A stretch of 64,000 nucleotides of DNA, taken from positions 93,422-157,421 of the forward strand of contig QKYT01000184.1 of NCBI GenBank assembly GCA_003550305.1, written 5' to 3'. The position numbers and the translations under genes are program-made. The DNA comes from Glomus cerebriforme. Lineage: Eukaryota; Glomeromycota; Glomeromycetes; Glomerales; Glomeraceae. Below, piece by piece: positions 1 to 11,921 of the stretch (position 1 is the first letter of the stretch; every line of letters starts with the position of its first letter). The notes under the pieces were generated by a model. It was not told where the DNA came from, ran no database searches, and worked only from the letters and a program-made list of their open reading frames with translations.

Positions 1-1145
1 TGATCAATAATAAAATTTTAATTTAATTTTATAATGATATTAAAACTCCCGCCATGTTTAGAGTTTACTTGTTTATTATTGAAAAAAAGAATGATATATC
101 TTGCATAAAATTATGCAAATCAACTATTTTATTTAAAATTAATATATAATACATATATATATCTGCCAAATTATACTAAAAATACGCAAATTAACCCTTT
201 TACTTAACAGAAAACCTGTTAAAAATACGCAATCTAATAACTTGACTTTAATTAAGAAAATCTCATTTTGTACGCAAATCTAAACCTAACCCCATAAAAT
301 TTCTCTATGATGGCGACACAATAGTGCACGCTACCCCTACATACTGTATATATTTCGGGGTCCTAGCAAAATCCTTTTATATAAAAAATGAACACTATTA
401 TTTACTAATATGGTGTATACATATCTGAAATAGATGGATTAAACTGAAAAATGATTTTTTAACTTTAAATTAATTTTGAAAAAACCCGATATTTCCCAAA
501 AATTTTTCTAAATCTAAATTTATTCTTTTTTACTTTCATTACTAAATTTATTCCAAATATTCGCTAAACGGAAAATATTCGCTGATCTGCTTGTGTAATA
601 ATCATCTGCTGGTAAGGGAGCGGGGACCTGCCGAAAAACAGCAGGTCACTTGTGGAAAACAGCGGACTTTTGACATAGAACGGACTGCCATATTATTCTG
701 CTTTCTCTAGAAATAAATGACGTCTGTCATAAACTAGATAGTAGATACGTTAAATATTAAGGCTCCTGGACCGACTAATACTCACTTTTCTTACCTGAAC
801 GAAATGTCTATAACGGTCTCATCTTCGATGGACAGGACTTTACTAGAAGCTATTATAATAGAAATTTAGTAGATAAAAAATTCCGGGTGAATTCATTATT
901 ATTTTCACACCTTATACTCGATTTAGATAGAACATTCCCATATGAAGCGCCAAAAAAATAAGGTAATGTTAAGTGATCAACGTCATTTGACAGTCATTTG
1001 AATCATGAGAATGATCATTTGATCAATTGCTACCTAATATGTAATTATTTTATGGTGAGGTCTCAAATGATTACTGTCGACTGTTCTTTACAGCCAGCCT
1101 GCTGAAATTTCCATACTCTAGATTCTGATATCTTTTCTATTCAAC
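1..1145. other. Gene-free AT-rich stretch
   Basis: I see no coding potential here. A short inverted repeat (ACCTGC/GCAGGT, 626-631 and 641-646) is the only structure noticed. Base composition rises in GC from about 600 onward, leading into the GC-richer pseudogene that starts at 1146, so the upstream flank may have arrived with that gene. Confidence 0.5.
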
Positions 1146-1966
1146 ATGTTATTCCCTTTCCATTGGATCTTCTACCTTGGAGCCTCAGCTTTGACCTGGA
1201 CCACCATCCAAGCTCTTCTACGACCGTCCCATGACATCGTAAAGCGTGAGCTAGGTCACTTTGAAGGACGCTACATCAACATTCTGAACTACAAGCTACA
1301 CAACGAGACCGTTAAGTTGATCGGTTATAAGAAAATCAAGATCCCACTTGAGGAAATCGACGCGTTCGAAGACCACTACTTCACGAACTATGCCGAGCTG
1401 CAGAAATTCGATTCTCATTTCTATGACCAGGCTTCGATGGAGCTCCGCATCTACTTCCCGGTTGCTGGTGCGCTAATCGAGGGTCAAGGATCTATGATCG
1501 AAGCTAACGAGCTTGGTGAATTCGAAATCGAAGACGTCGATGGCGATTACGTAGTGTTTGGTCGGAAACAAACAGATCACGTCCATGACGTCCACGGCAA
1601 CATCATCAAAGACGGCGTCATCTACCTCGCAGTCAAGGCTCATCCAACACACCAAATCAGCAAAGTTTTCGTATACGACTTTTGATACAAGACCCTTGAC
1701 CACCACCACGACCACTCCCACTCCAAGCGCTCCGATCCTACTCACCCTGGCAACAAGGGCTGTATTGCAAACCATGGAGGAGAAAATTGCAGCGACAAGT
1801 ACAATATTCATGAAGGGCGGTTCCGGAGAATCACAGTACGTGCATGGATTATAATGGGCCTTTCACGGATTGCAAGAAGGAACATAAGTTCCAATATTTT
1901 ATCGGAAGTGATTGCTCGGTTTCCGTTAGTCGGGGACACTGCTGGAATGAGCTTCCGGATGAGTAG
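1146..1966 (+). pseudogene. Broken secreted Cys-rich protein gene, relatively GC-rich
   Basis: An open frame runs from ATG 1146 to TGA 1683-1685 (179 residues). It opens with a hydrophobic stretch (MLFPFHWIFYLGASALTW) that could be a signal peptide or anchor. The same frame stays coding-like past the TGA, with a His-rich linker (TLDHHHDHSHSK) and Cys residues in GCIANHGGENCSDKY. It then needs a shift near 1815 into the next forward frame to continue as CMDYNGPFTDC, SDCSVS and RGHCWNELPDE, stopping at TAG 1964-1966. One stop plus one frameshift within one Cys-rich tail argues for a pseudogene of a secreted protein. An alternative is a functional 179-residue product. The family is not recognised. 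Third-position GC is clearly higher than in every other gene in the window, which could mean transfer or unusual expression selection; the sequence cannot decide. Confidence 0.6.
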
Positions 1967-2599
1967 GCGAACAGTAATAATTATATATTATTTAGAATAA
2001 AAATATATTATCTTAAGTTATAAAAATAAAGTATTTTTAACAGATTTTATAAAAAACAAACTATTTTAAATAGAACTAGATGTAACCCGTCGCTTCGCTG
2101 ATGGTCTAAATTTGTAATTAATTAACTATAGGATCGCTGTCAGGGAAAATGAGACCTCGGGAATTTAAGTTTATATCTTATTTGATCAATGGTATATGTT
2201 ATGAAATTAAATTTGATTACTTATTATATTATAGTGTTTGGACTCGGACAAACAAAGACAATGAGGAATAGGGCTAACGATAATATCATTAACTGTTTCA
2301 TTATCGTTGTCCGAGACTACAATACTGATTATAAATGTTTTTCAGGTTTTTTTTTTTCAGTGTAAGTCTGGTAAGTTATAAACTTAAATTTCCGAAGTAT
2401 CATTTTCTCTCGTCAGATATATCGTTCCTGGTAGGTTCTAGAAGTGAATCCTCTATAATATTTCTTGTTGAAATGGTGAGTGATGGCTATGACTCCATTT
2501 GATGGCAAACGTTAGGATTTTATTTGATGGAATTCGAACACGGTTGACTTATTTCATTGAACATATTATTAGTCCCATTACCTATTTTTGGATCTGTTA

Positions 2600-3145
2600 C
2601 ATATAAAGGGATGGTTTTTATTTTAATCAAACTGGTTCTTATTGGACAGATTTAACAAATCAAAGATGGCACACTGCTAATATAGGAGGCATTAATAATG
2701 ATTTGATATTTATCATAGGAGGTTTACATATTGATGAAAAATTTTATATATCACAGGTACTGGTAGAAATACGGTATAATATTGATATTTTAGATACTGT
2801 TAATTTGAACTGGTAAGTATTGCTAGAGCCTATTATACAGCAACATTAGTTAATGAGTTATTTATTATATCAGTAGTAGAGTAGGGCGTAATATTTATTC
2901 TCCAATGTCCGAGGTATGTGTGCTTATGGTATATATTTATAAAGCACTTTGAAAGCATGTATTTAAATAAAATCTTGTCATCACAGATTTATCAATACGA
3001 CATTGTCGGAAATACGTGGTCTCTAAAAGTTAGTATTTGCAATAATAATATAATAATAAAAATAATTTATTTTTTTAGACAGCTACGGCTGTAGACTTAA
3101 AAACTATACCAGGATCCAGAATTGGACATTCAGCAGTCTTAGGTC
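2600..3145 (+). pseudogene. Kelch-protein pseudogene (paralogue of the 6421-8019 gene)
   Basis: Long stretches match the intact kelch gene downstream: TGGACAGATTTA, then GGCACACTGCTAATATAGGA, the kelch-like segment coding IFIIGGLHID, then the exon 2 equivalent coding IYQYDIVGNTWSLK, and the exon 3 start. The intron between exons 1 and 2 (GTATGTGTGC donor, CACAG acceptor) and the following one are both present. The copy therefore arose by DNA duplication, not by retroposition. It is dead: an internal deletion joins the third kelch region to the ILDTVNLNW segment, and TAA and TAG stops follow near 2815-2890. Nothing corresponding to the signal peptide or the TM exon was found. Confidence 0.85.
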
Positions 3146-3838
3146 GTTTTATTAATCTTTTTTTTAAAGAAAAAAAATAAAATAAAATCTAATTTATTTT
3201 TTTTATTTATAGTTTATATAGTAAAATTGTCGTCGTACTAATTGTATGCAAGTTAAAATCTACCCTAAAAGAAGCAATAAAATAGTAAAACTAATTTAAA
3301 ACAACTACAGATAAATTAATTATAACCACATGACACATGCCCGTTAAAACGATTAGATGATTAATGCTAGCCAAACCTTCTTAAGGCATTATAAAATCAG
3401 CCCACAGGTGTAGTCATGTGATTTTTCGAGACTTTTGACAGGTAGCCCAAAAATATTATTCTATAAGTATTTAAATTAAAATTATAATAGGTATTATCAT
3501 ATGAAATATATTCCCCGTATTAAAAAATTACCAAAATTTATTAAGGCAATTTTTTCATAAAATTTAAAAAAATAAATTATTTCTTGCAAAGGCTTTGTGA
3601 TTTATATAATGCAATTGCATTAAATTTTAATATAAATTACATAATTTAATCTTTATTTGTTTACAAATTGATTATTGTAATGGTTCCTTAAATTTATAAT
3701 GATGTTAAAAGAAGTTTCTTTTTATAATCAATATCTTAAAAGCGAAGGTGAAAAACAAAATTAATACACAGATAAAAGCGAAAAAAAATTTTTTTGATCA
3801 GCAATAAACAACCGTATTGCTAAAAGTATTGAAATTAA
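3146..3838. other. Gene-free interval
   Basis: AT-rich DNA between the kelch pseudogene and the 3' end of the minus-strand membrane protein gene. No coding frame or repeat was recognised. Confidence 0.5.
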
Positions 3839-5757
3839 TTATTGTTGTTGGGTTATAAAAGTATTTTGTTGACTTGAGCTATCATCTTGTGATTTATCAG
3901 CAGTATCAGCAATATCAGCAGTATAAATTGTGGTTGTTGGATCATCAGTTGTTGAATTTTGATTAAGATTTGGTGGCATTGTAATTATTGAACTTTCTTC
4001 TTGCTGTAATGGCTCAGTTGTAGCTATAGTAGTAGCATTGTCATCATTGTGCATCGATTGGTTTAGCTTTCGAATTTTATCCAAAAATTGAACATCTATA
4101 ACATATTCCTGTAAAAATAATTCTAAGCTATCAATTCTTGATCGTAACAATCTATTTTGCTCAGCCAACGAAAGAGTATTAGGATCAGATGTATCGAAAA
4201 ATGGAATATTCGATGAAGCGTTCCTAAACCTTCTTTGTGCTGAACGAGAAAATCCGCAGCAGTATAAATGCACAGCTCCCCACGGTCGTAATGCATCTGC
4301 GCCTAAAAACAAATTTATTTTTTTTATATCAAAAAAGAAGGGATAATAATACTGTAATTGAAATAAAGCTTACCAAAAAGAAATGCATATATTGCTGCAG
4401 CTAATCCCCACGCACCACCTACTAAACCCAAACCTCCTAAGTACTATATAATAAATTTCCAATTTAATAATTTCATAAATAGATTAAAGCATGATTTGAT
4501 AAATACTTACAGTATGGGATCTTTTTCGAAAAGAAATCATTATTTAATAATTTAGTTAGTAAATAATAATGCAGGATTATAATTATATTTTGACGCAAGC
4601 AAATACAAACCTAACTTCTTTATCTACTTGAACGATATTATTATATTTAGGTTGTATAATAATTTGTACATTTCCACCATCTTTAGTCTGCAATGGACCT
4701 CCAACTAAAGTATATATAATTAAATAAAAATAAATTAGCAAATTAATCAACAAAATACAAAAAAAAATTGATAGATCAAGACTTACCTAAATTAGATGAA
4801 ATACTCGGTTTTCTTTCATAAGTTGGAGGAACACCAAAATCATTCATCCAACTTGGTGATATAAGTTCTTTAATTATACGTGTATATGTAAATAAGTACG
4901 CCTACAGAAAAAGACTTGTTAATAATTAAACTCATATGTAATTTTAAAGAAACATATACCTGGTTTGGTTCCATTGTATACATGTTCATTACAAGAATAT
5001 TATCATCATAATTTTTAGAATAATTCGGTATATGAGTAAACATTAAGTCATATTCTAATATATAAAATTTATAAATATTTTATATGAAATATCAAATATA
5101 AATAATATAAAACTTCTTTTTATACCTGAATCAAAAGCAATTAAGGTCATATCCCATGTTTTTTCCAAAGTAATTTCTTCATTAATACTTATAATTAAAC
5201 CTATAGAATTTAATGTTTTTTTTCTAAAAATCACATCTTTTGATGGTTGATAATTTCCCACATAAAGGGAGTCATTGAAAAATACTGATGTGTCTTCTGG
5301 TGAGCACATTGCTGGCGTATATTTATTATTAATTGCTAAGTGAAATATGTAGACTTAAGTTAGTATTTTTGTTAATTTAAGCAACTTTTTTTTTAAATGA
5401 CTTACAATAATTCTCAACACAGACAAAGAAACTGATATTATAAGCACTACTAATATGTAAATCTATAATTTTTTTTAAAAAAAATATATATATATATTTC
5501 ATTTAAGTAAAATTTATAATTCACAATAACACAATAACTTAAAATAAATATTTATTCTTATTACTTGGAGGACGAATGGCGTCAACATTAACAAAAGAAG
5601 TTACGGTTACTGGAACATCTTGTTTTATTTCAATTATTATAACAGCGAGATAGCCTGTCAAGCAAGCTAGAATCATAATCATTGTAAAAATTTTTAACCC
5701 CAAGAGAAACGTAGTTTCACTACGACCATGTCCTTTAAATAAATTGGCCAAATTCAT
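3839..5757 (-). CDS. Two-TM membrane protein of unknown function, nine exons
   Basis: Reconstructed as complement of exons 5757-5565, 5462-5406, 5335-5126, 5054-4960, 4901-4787, 4704-4611, 4520-4511, 4443-4374 and 4302-3839. All boundaries are GT-AG and keep phase, giving 435 residues. ATG 5757 is followed by a basic head (FKGHGRSETT) and a first TM at about residues 20-45. A long middle segment (residues ~46-257) contains VCVEN, CSPEDTSVFFNDSLYVGNY and PSWMNDFGVPPTYERKPS, and is probably extracytoplasmic. The second TM is Gly/Ala-rich (LGLVGGAWGLAAAIYAFLFG, residues ~262-282), followed by ADALRPWGAVHLYCCGFS. The C-terminal tail (about 150 residues) has a short coiled-coil-like SLAEQNRLLRSRIDSLELFL and a Ser/Thr/Gln-rich end. 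Exon 7 is only 10 nt, forced by the only AG available there; it should be verified from RNA. I believe similar two-TM proteins occur across Mucoromycota, but no function is known to me. It is divergent from the kelch gene 0.66 kb away. Confidence 0.82.
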
Positions 5758-6420
5758 GATTTTACGAGTAAATTAGGATTTCTAAAGAATTTTTCTTTTT
5801 TTTTTTTTTTTCTTCTTTTAAATGGATTGATTGAATCCACAGTCGAAGATCAATTCAGAAATTACAAATTTTATTAGATTGTTTATTTTGCGTATCAAAC
5901 AATTATTAATTTGCTCTTTGAACAAAATAAACAAAACTGCAATTAGCCATATAATATAATACCCGTAAGGGGCATGTTTTTCCGATTTGTGACACAAACT
6001 GTATCAACTTTTTTTTTTAAAGTATAAAGAAAGTACAATCAACAAAGTTACTATTTACCAGTCTTATAAAATGTGACTATATATACTTTTTAGGCGAACA
6101 AGTTCGAGACATTATTTTATAGTAGAATTGATGAAACCTTCTTAATACACTTACACAAGATAATCGAAATAACATATTTATTTGTCGTACTAATAGAAGT
6201 TTTTACAATTGCATCAATTCGAAAACAAAAGGAATTGTTACTTATCATCTTTATATTACTTTTTTTGAAACGGCACGACCGAGCACAAGGGTACACGGCA
6301 CTAACGAACGCGAAATAAATGGAAAATAATAGTTTGTTGACATAACAAGAATTTTTTGAAAAGAAACAATTCTTCATACTGTCAATTTATTAAATTTGGC
6401 GCTTCATCTTTTTATTCTTG
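5758..6420. promoter_or_regulatory. Shared upstream region of a divergent gene pair
   Basis: This 663-bp gap separates the ATGs of the minus-strand membrane protein and the plus-strand kelch protein, so both promoters must lie here or in 5' UTRs within it. There is a poly-pyrimidine tract on the plus strand just next to the minus gene (5792-5818). No convincing TATA element was assigned to either side. Small open frames inside look like chance. Confidence 0.4.
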
Positions 6421-8019
6421 ATGTTATTATTCAAAAATTTGATTATGATGTTTATCATATTATGTCAACTATTTTTGTTTATGAATATAATGGTATATGG
6501 TCAGGATTTTATACCAGGACCTCGAGTGGGACAAGCAGCAGTTCTTGTCGAAAATAATATATTTTACATCGGAGGTTTTAATTTTCTTAACAAATCAGAG
6601 TCATTAGGATCTAATCCTACAAGTGACTTCTTTTATTTTTATATTAATACAACCGGTTATTTTTGGACAGATTTAGAGAGTCAAGGAGTAAATATACCAT
6701 TGACAGTATGGCATACTGCTAATATAGGAGGCATTAATAAAGATTCAATATTTATTATAGGTGGAGTACATTTTGATGAAACAAATACAAATTATATATA
6801 TAGATTTGATGCTAAAACAAATGCAATAGATATACCAGTAATTCAAGGAAAAGCACCAATAATGCGTAGAGGAGTGGATTCTGTTAGTTACGAAGGAAAT
6901 ATCTATATGTTTGGTGGACAAATAGGTTCTGATAATAATGTGGTATTTCCAAATAATCTTTTTGATATTTTGGATACTGTTAATTTGAATTGGCAAGTTG
7001 GCAGCTTAGTTAATTCTCCCGTTACTAGATCACAGTATACGGCAACATTAGTTAATGGAATTATTTATTATATCGGTGGTATATCAGGACTTTACAATTT
7101 TTCTCCAATGACCGAGGTATGTGTGCATATGGTATAAATCTATAAAGTACTTTATGTTTTTAAATAAAATTTTGTCATTACAGATTTATCAATACGATAT
7201 TGTTGGAAATAAATGGTCTTTAAAGGTTAGTCAATCATGCCTTAAATCGCTGGCAAGGAATCATTTTAGCTAAAATAAAATAATTTATATTTCTAGACAG
7301 CTACAGCCACAGTTGCAGTTGCTATGCCAGGATCCAGAGTTGGTCATTCAGCATCCTTAGGTAGTTTATTAACTTATTTATTTATTTTAAAAATAAATGA
7401 TATTTTTTTCTGAGAAAAATTTTGCCTTTTTTTTTTATAGTTTTAAATAGTAAAATTATCGTATATGGAGGAGTGTACTATAATGGTGATACTTCATACA
7501 ATTTACCATCTAAAAATACAATTGCTATGTTGGATGCCAATACTTTAATATGGTCGATACCACAACTTAATGATTTTAATGTGCCAAAACTTGCTTTTCA
7601 TTCTGCCTCTGTTCTGTTTAATGCACTTATGATAATCAATTTTGGTAAATAAAACAAACTTCTTTAAACTTAATCATTTTTTAATCTTAATTATTTATTT
7701 TATTATTTTAGGGAATTTTACGGACAAACCAAATATTGAAGACCAGACTAATAAATTAATTTATGTTTTCGATTTTCTTGACCTAAATAATGTTAAATGG
7801 TTTACTGGACCATTATCGATACCGAATCCAATCAATAATGAATCAAAATCAAAATCACCAATTCCACCTCCTCCTGATGATATAATAATAGATCCATCGC
7901 AAGATCCTTATTCAAGTAAAATTGTAATTGTTGGTATATCAATTGGATCAGTAGCAATTGGTTTAGCAGTACTAGTGGCAATTATATTAGTTTATAAACG
8001 TACAAAGAAAAATAGGTAG
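6421..8019 (+). CDS. Kelch-repeat type I membrane protein
   Basis: Exons 6421-7116, 7184-7225, 7297-7360, 7441-7644 and 7712-8019 join in phase to give about 437 residues. The in-frame TTG at 6418 is not used; ATG 6421 begins a hydrophobic leader of about 28 residues ending near MVYGQDF, a likely signal peptide. Kelch-type beta-propeller repeats are marked by Gly-Gly pairs after hydrophobic strands: NIFYIGGFN, SIFIIGGVHF, NIYMFGGQIG, IIYYIGGISG and KIIVYGGVYY. Near the C-terminus comes a proline-rich linker (SPIPPPPDD), then one TM (IVGISIGSVAIGLAVLVAII) and a short basic tail (YKRTKKNR). Predicted topology: propeller outside, tail in the cytosol. Kelch propellers usually bind proteins or glycans; the ligand is unknown. 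Such kelch/TM genes form a large family in Glomeromycotina (established knowledge), and a dead copy lies at 2.6-3.1 kb. Confidence 0.9.
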
Positions 8020-9683
8020 GAAGATAAAGATTCTTTCATTTAAATGATCCTTGTGTTTTTAATGGATTCGACGATAAATATTATCTTATATCCTCCCATG
8101 CAACGCATTTAAGATCTGCTACTATTATTTATCTAGTACACATAACATTATATATTATTATTTTAAGTTATTTTTTTTAAAAGGTATTTTATAATACGGT
8201 AATTTTTTTATGATTTAATAATAAATAAGGTCTTAGCTTTCAATTATACATACAGTATATATTCAATGAAAGGCCATGTGACTGCTGATATAGCCCCACA
8301 TCTTATTATCATTCTGACGTTCTTGATAATGCTGTTGTTTTAATATACGCCTAACAAAATTTCAATCAAATAAATTCTGCATGGTCTTATTTGGCTGAAT
8401 GATATTAAACCGAATAAACAAATAAAACAAGTATATTATAATTTATAAATTTTTCTGAAGCTCAATATCAGCTTCGACTGTTTCAAGTAATCAGCAATTC
8501 ATCGAAATTTGGCAAAATAGCCCTTCTTGCCTAGACAATGTACACAAGTCGTCCGGCAACTATCATGGGGCTTCCAAATACATATCGTGAAACGGATATT
8601 CACATAGTAGGAAAGACTCATTTAATAATGTAATACAGTACTAAATATTTACGTGAACCCCCCTTAAATTGTTTCTTCTCCTTCAGAATTATATTTGGTA
8701 TCAGTATTAAGTATATCGAAATTATGTAATTAAGATAACAAGACCGGACGACCACATAAATGAGCAGAATCCGATAAAATTGGCCATATATTTATATGGG
8801 CAAAATTCGGTCGGTTAATAATCTTTAAATGGGTCAGATGCGGATTTCATGTTGATATTATTATAGTTCACTTCAATAATTTTTTAATAATATTATTATT
8901 CAGATTAGTAGACACGGACATCTTTAAATTTGGTAAAATTAAAATCTTTGTAAAGGGGCAAAATGTTACGTTACATTTTTAGATGCGCATCATAAAGGAT
9001 GATCAGGAATTAGAAATAACGTAAACAAAATTTAACCATTTTTCATTTATGAATAAATACTTTTGGCACATACTGTTCCATTAAAAATCATGTGTATTGA
9101 AGATTTAAACACGATCAACAAACACGCGATCAAAGTACTTTATTTTTATGCATATATTAAATTTATATGCGGTTGAGATTTTGTGGGAACTTTCCGTTTG
9201 CAGGTGATGTGGCATGCATTCACTAATTTTCTTTTTAAGGAAAATCTGTACGATGCGATTATCATAAAAAAATAAAACAAATCCGAAGTGTACCTCCTTT
9301 ATTTTTTTACACTTCTTTTTAACAATTTAAAATACAACAAATTATTCTTTAATAATATTTATTTACACTTGAATGAAATATAAAGGCATTATTAAACTAG
9401 AGATTATTTTAATATAACGCCACAAGACATTAATAAACTGTCTCAAATAATGTCGCGAGTTATGACTTTGGGCAGATATCAAATATTAGCGCGATTAAAT
9501 GTTTTTCATATGTAATAATGAATACTCTAAATAACTTGCGACCACTTTCAAAATTTAAAAATATTATCGGATTATTATTGAAGTAAGATTTAAAATGGAA
9601 ATCAAGAACTATTAGAGAAAACGTTAAAATGAACTATACGTTTTGAGGTTTGAAAAAGATTGGAGTTTCAATTATTTATATAG
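8020..9683. other. Gene-free interval
   Basis: No supported coding region. It includes the 3' flank of the kelch gene and AT-rich sequence without recognised repeats. Confidence 0.5.
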
Positions 9684-11600
9684 GAAGCAACCCAAGAAAT
9701 AGATACTGGAAAAGTTAGATTAGAGGATCCTAATATAGGTGATGGGCGTATAGTTCTGTATAGTTCTCGAGTCTTTTTTGGAATCCAACTTTATCATCAC
9801 GAATTTGGCCAAAGAGGTATTTGAATCATGTTGCACATCACGCTACTAATTTATTTTAATTAACAATTTATTCCATTTCAAAGATCTATATTCTAAACTT
9901 TTATTTCAAGATGTTAGTGTTACGTAAAATCCAAATGATGATGGGAATATACGTACTATATAGAACTACGTAGATATCAAAGATTTTGATTAATTGGTGC
10001 AAATTGCCTTTCCTAATGGATCATAAGATCATTATACAAGATTTATGAACGTTGTTTATGCATAAAGATCTTTATGCTGGCAAGTGACACTTTTATTAAT
10101 GAGAAATCAGACGAGGTGATCAGTTTCATACCATATAATACTCTGGATGTCTTGTGCCATTAAACCATATGCTCCAGCAACAGATACAGTATATAAATTT
10201 TGCATGAATATATGGAAGTTATCATCATAATCACCATAATCACCGTTTTGCAAATTGTAACATGACCGTTTCTTGATGATCAAACATTGTAAACGACTGG
10301 CGACCTACCATCGCAAAGGTAACACTCCAATGCTGGTTTATCTTGTGCAACAATTCTGAGATGTTGTTACGTTGATCCAAAGAAACGACAAGTAGATGAA
10401 TGATATCAGGATTATGAAAATAATATATGGTCGGAAGATATAAAACAGTTTCTTATATGTGATGAAGAACGATATAATGGCGAGAAAAATTGAAGACGCA
10501 TCCACAAGCAATTTATAAAAGTCAATCTACGTCCCATTATATTAGTATTATGTGATTTGATTGAAATGAAGGATTCAGAAGAAAATTAATTTATATTTCA
10601 TACTTTTCTTGTATTGAGTGAAGTCTCTCGTTAACGAATTTAATGAAGAAATTGAAATGGAGGTCGATCATAACGATGATATTTTTTAAGAAACGACTGG
10701 TACAACAGAACAGATTGATATCATTTCGCTCAGTCTAATATCAATAAAATAAAAAAAAATAATAAATTATGAAGATATTTAAATTGAGGGTATAATAGGA
10801 CCTCGAAAAATACAGTAAGATCTTGGATTAAAATAAAAATAAAAAATCACAATTATCGCATTGCTTTTTATTTATTTTTATTTTACTTATTTTGGCCAAT
10901 CTTCTTCGGCTAGTGATCGAGGTGATGGATCAATACTAGCAGCAGCTCCTTATGGAAAAGTAATCCATTAGTGTTGATGTGAAACGAAGATATAAGGTAC
11001 TATTAATGTAGCTTTGTGAAAAAAAAAAGATTGTTTGTGGTCCAATAGCACCAAGGCTTGCTCATCAAATTAAACTAATTTCTGAGAACGCCCCATATAA
11101 AAATAAATAATTATTACAAGGATACTTACTATATTGTAAAATCTGTTCCTTAAAATTCAACCTGTTATAAACTAATTAACATGCATATTAATTGAATAAT
11201 ATTTTATTTCTATTATTGTTGATTATATTCGTGTCAGATTTATATAAATATCATTCATAGATTAGGTTAAATATTGTCGAAATTTTGGATTACATCACAA
11301 TTAGTGTCAATGAAATATCTAACATCAAATTTATGATTAACCATGTATAGTCGGGTTATGAGAATGAAATTATGACGTACTTATTGCGATATGTTCTGAA
11401 ATTTAATTACAAAGTTTACGCTTATTCAATGTCTTAACCTAATTAATCTTCTTAAAACATTATGATGGTATCTTTCTTGGGGACAATCAAAATACAGTAT
11501 TCTTATATAATAAATCCAAAGAAGTTAAACTAGTTTTTTGTCGAGATGAAGGTCAAATATGTATGATGATAGTATGATGATGATTCAAAGATTTTATGTT
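9684..11600 (+). pseudogene. Decayed multi-exon gene, product not recognised
   Basis: Several coding-like islands lie in order on the plus strand and are interrupted by stops. 9684-9816 reads IDTGKVRLEDPNIGDGRIVL and FFGIQLYHHEFGQR up to a GT donor. After a plausible AG at 9882-9883, the next island reads DLYSKLLFQDVSVT and NYVDIKDFD to about 10058. 10375-10592 reads YQDYENNIWSEDIKQFLICD, then KVNLRPIILVLCDLIEMKDS. 11351-11570 reads SGYENEIMTYLLRYVLKF, then YDGIFLGDNQNTVFLYNKSK. Several stops sit where TGG or CGA/CAA could have become TGA/TAA by a single transition. A further island at about 10120-10270 reads better on the minus strand (LYTVSVAGAYGLMAQDIQ), so an inversion or a second wreck is possible. 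Exon limits are approximate, and I do not recognise the family. Confidence 0.5.
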
Positions 11601-11921
11601 TTATACGGCGATTAATAAATAACGAGAGTGCATCCAATAGAAACATAAATACTGACTCGATTCCTATAAAATAATGTATCTGAGATTAAGGCTTTATAAA
11701 ATTGTAAAAGTTATAAAACATCAATATCAAACCGCAGTAAATGAACTAAATGCAATCAAAATTTTTTTAATCTTTATTTTATTTTTTTTTTTTTACATGA
11801 AAGGTGTTGATTTAAAACAAAAAAAAAAAGAAAAATGCAAATGTACAAACTAAATAAAAAAAAACTATAAAGTATTTTTCTATTCTTAAAAAATTTATAC
11901 AAGAAAAAATTGGATTTTTTT

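Noticed and set aside
1683..1685. TGA read as Trp, implying DNA from a mollicute-like endobacterium
   Set aside because: The gene is GC-rich rather than extremely AT-rich, a separate frameshift is also needed, and neighbouring genes have fungal introns.
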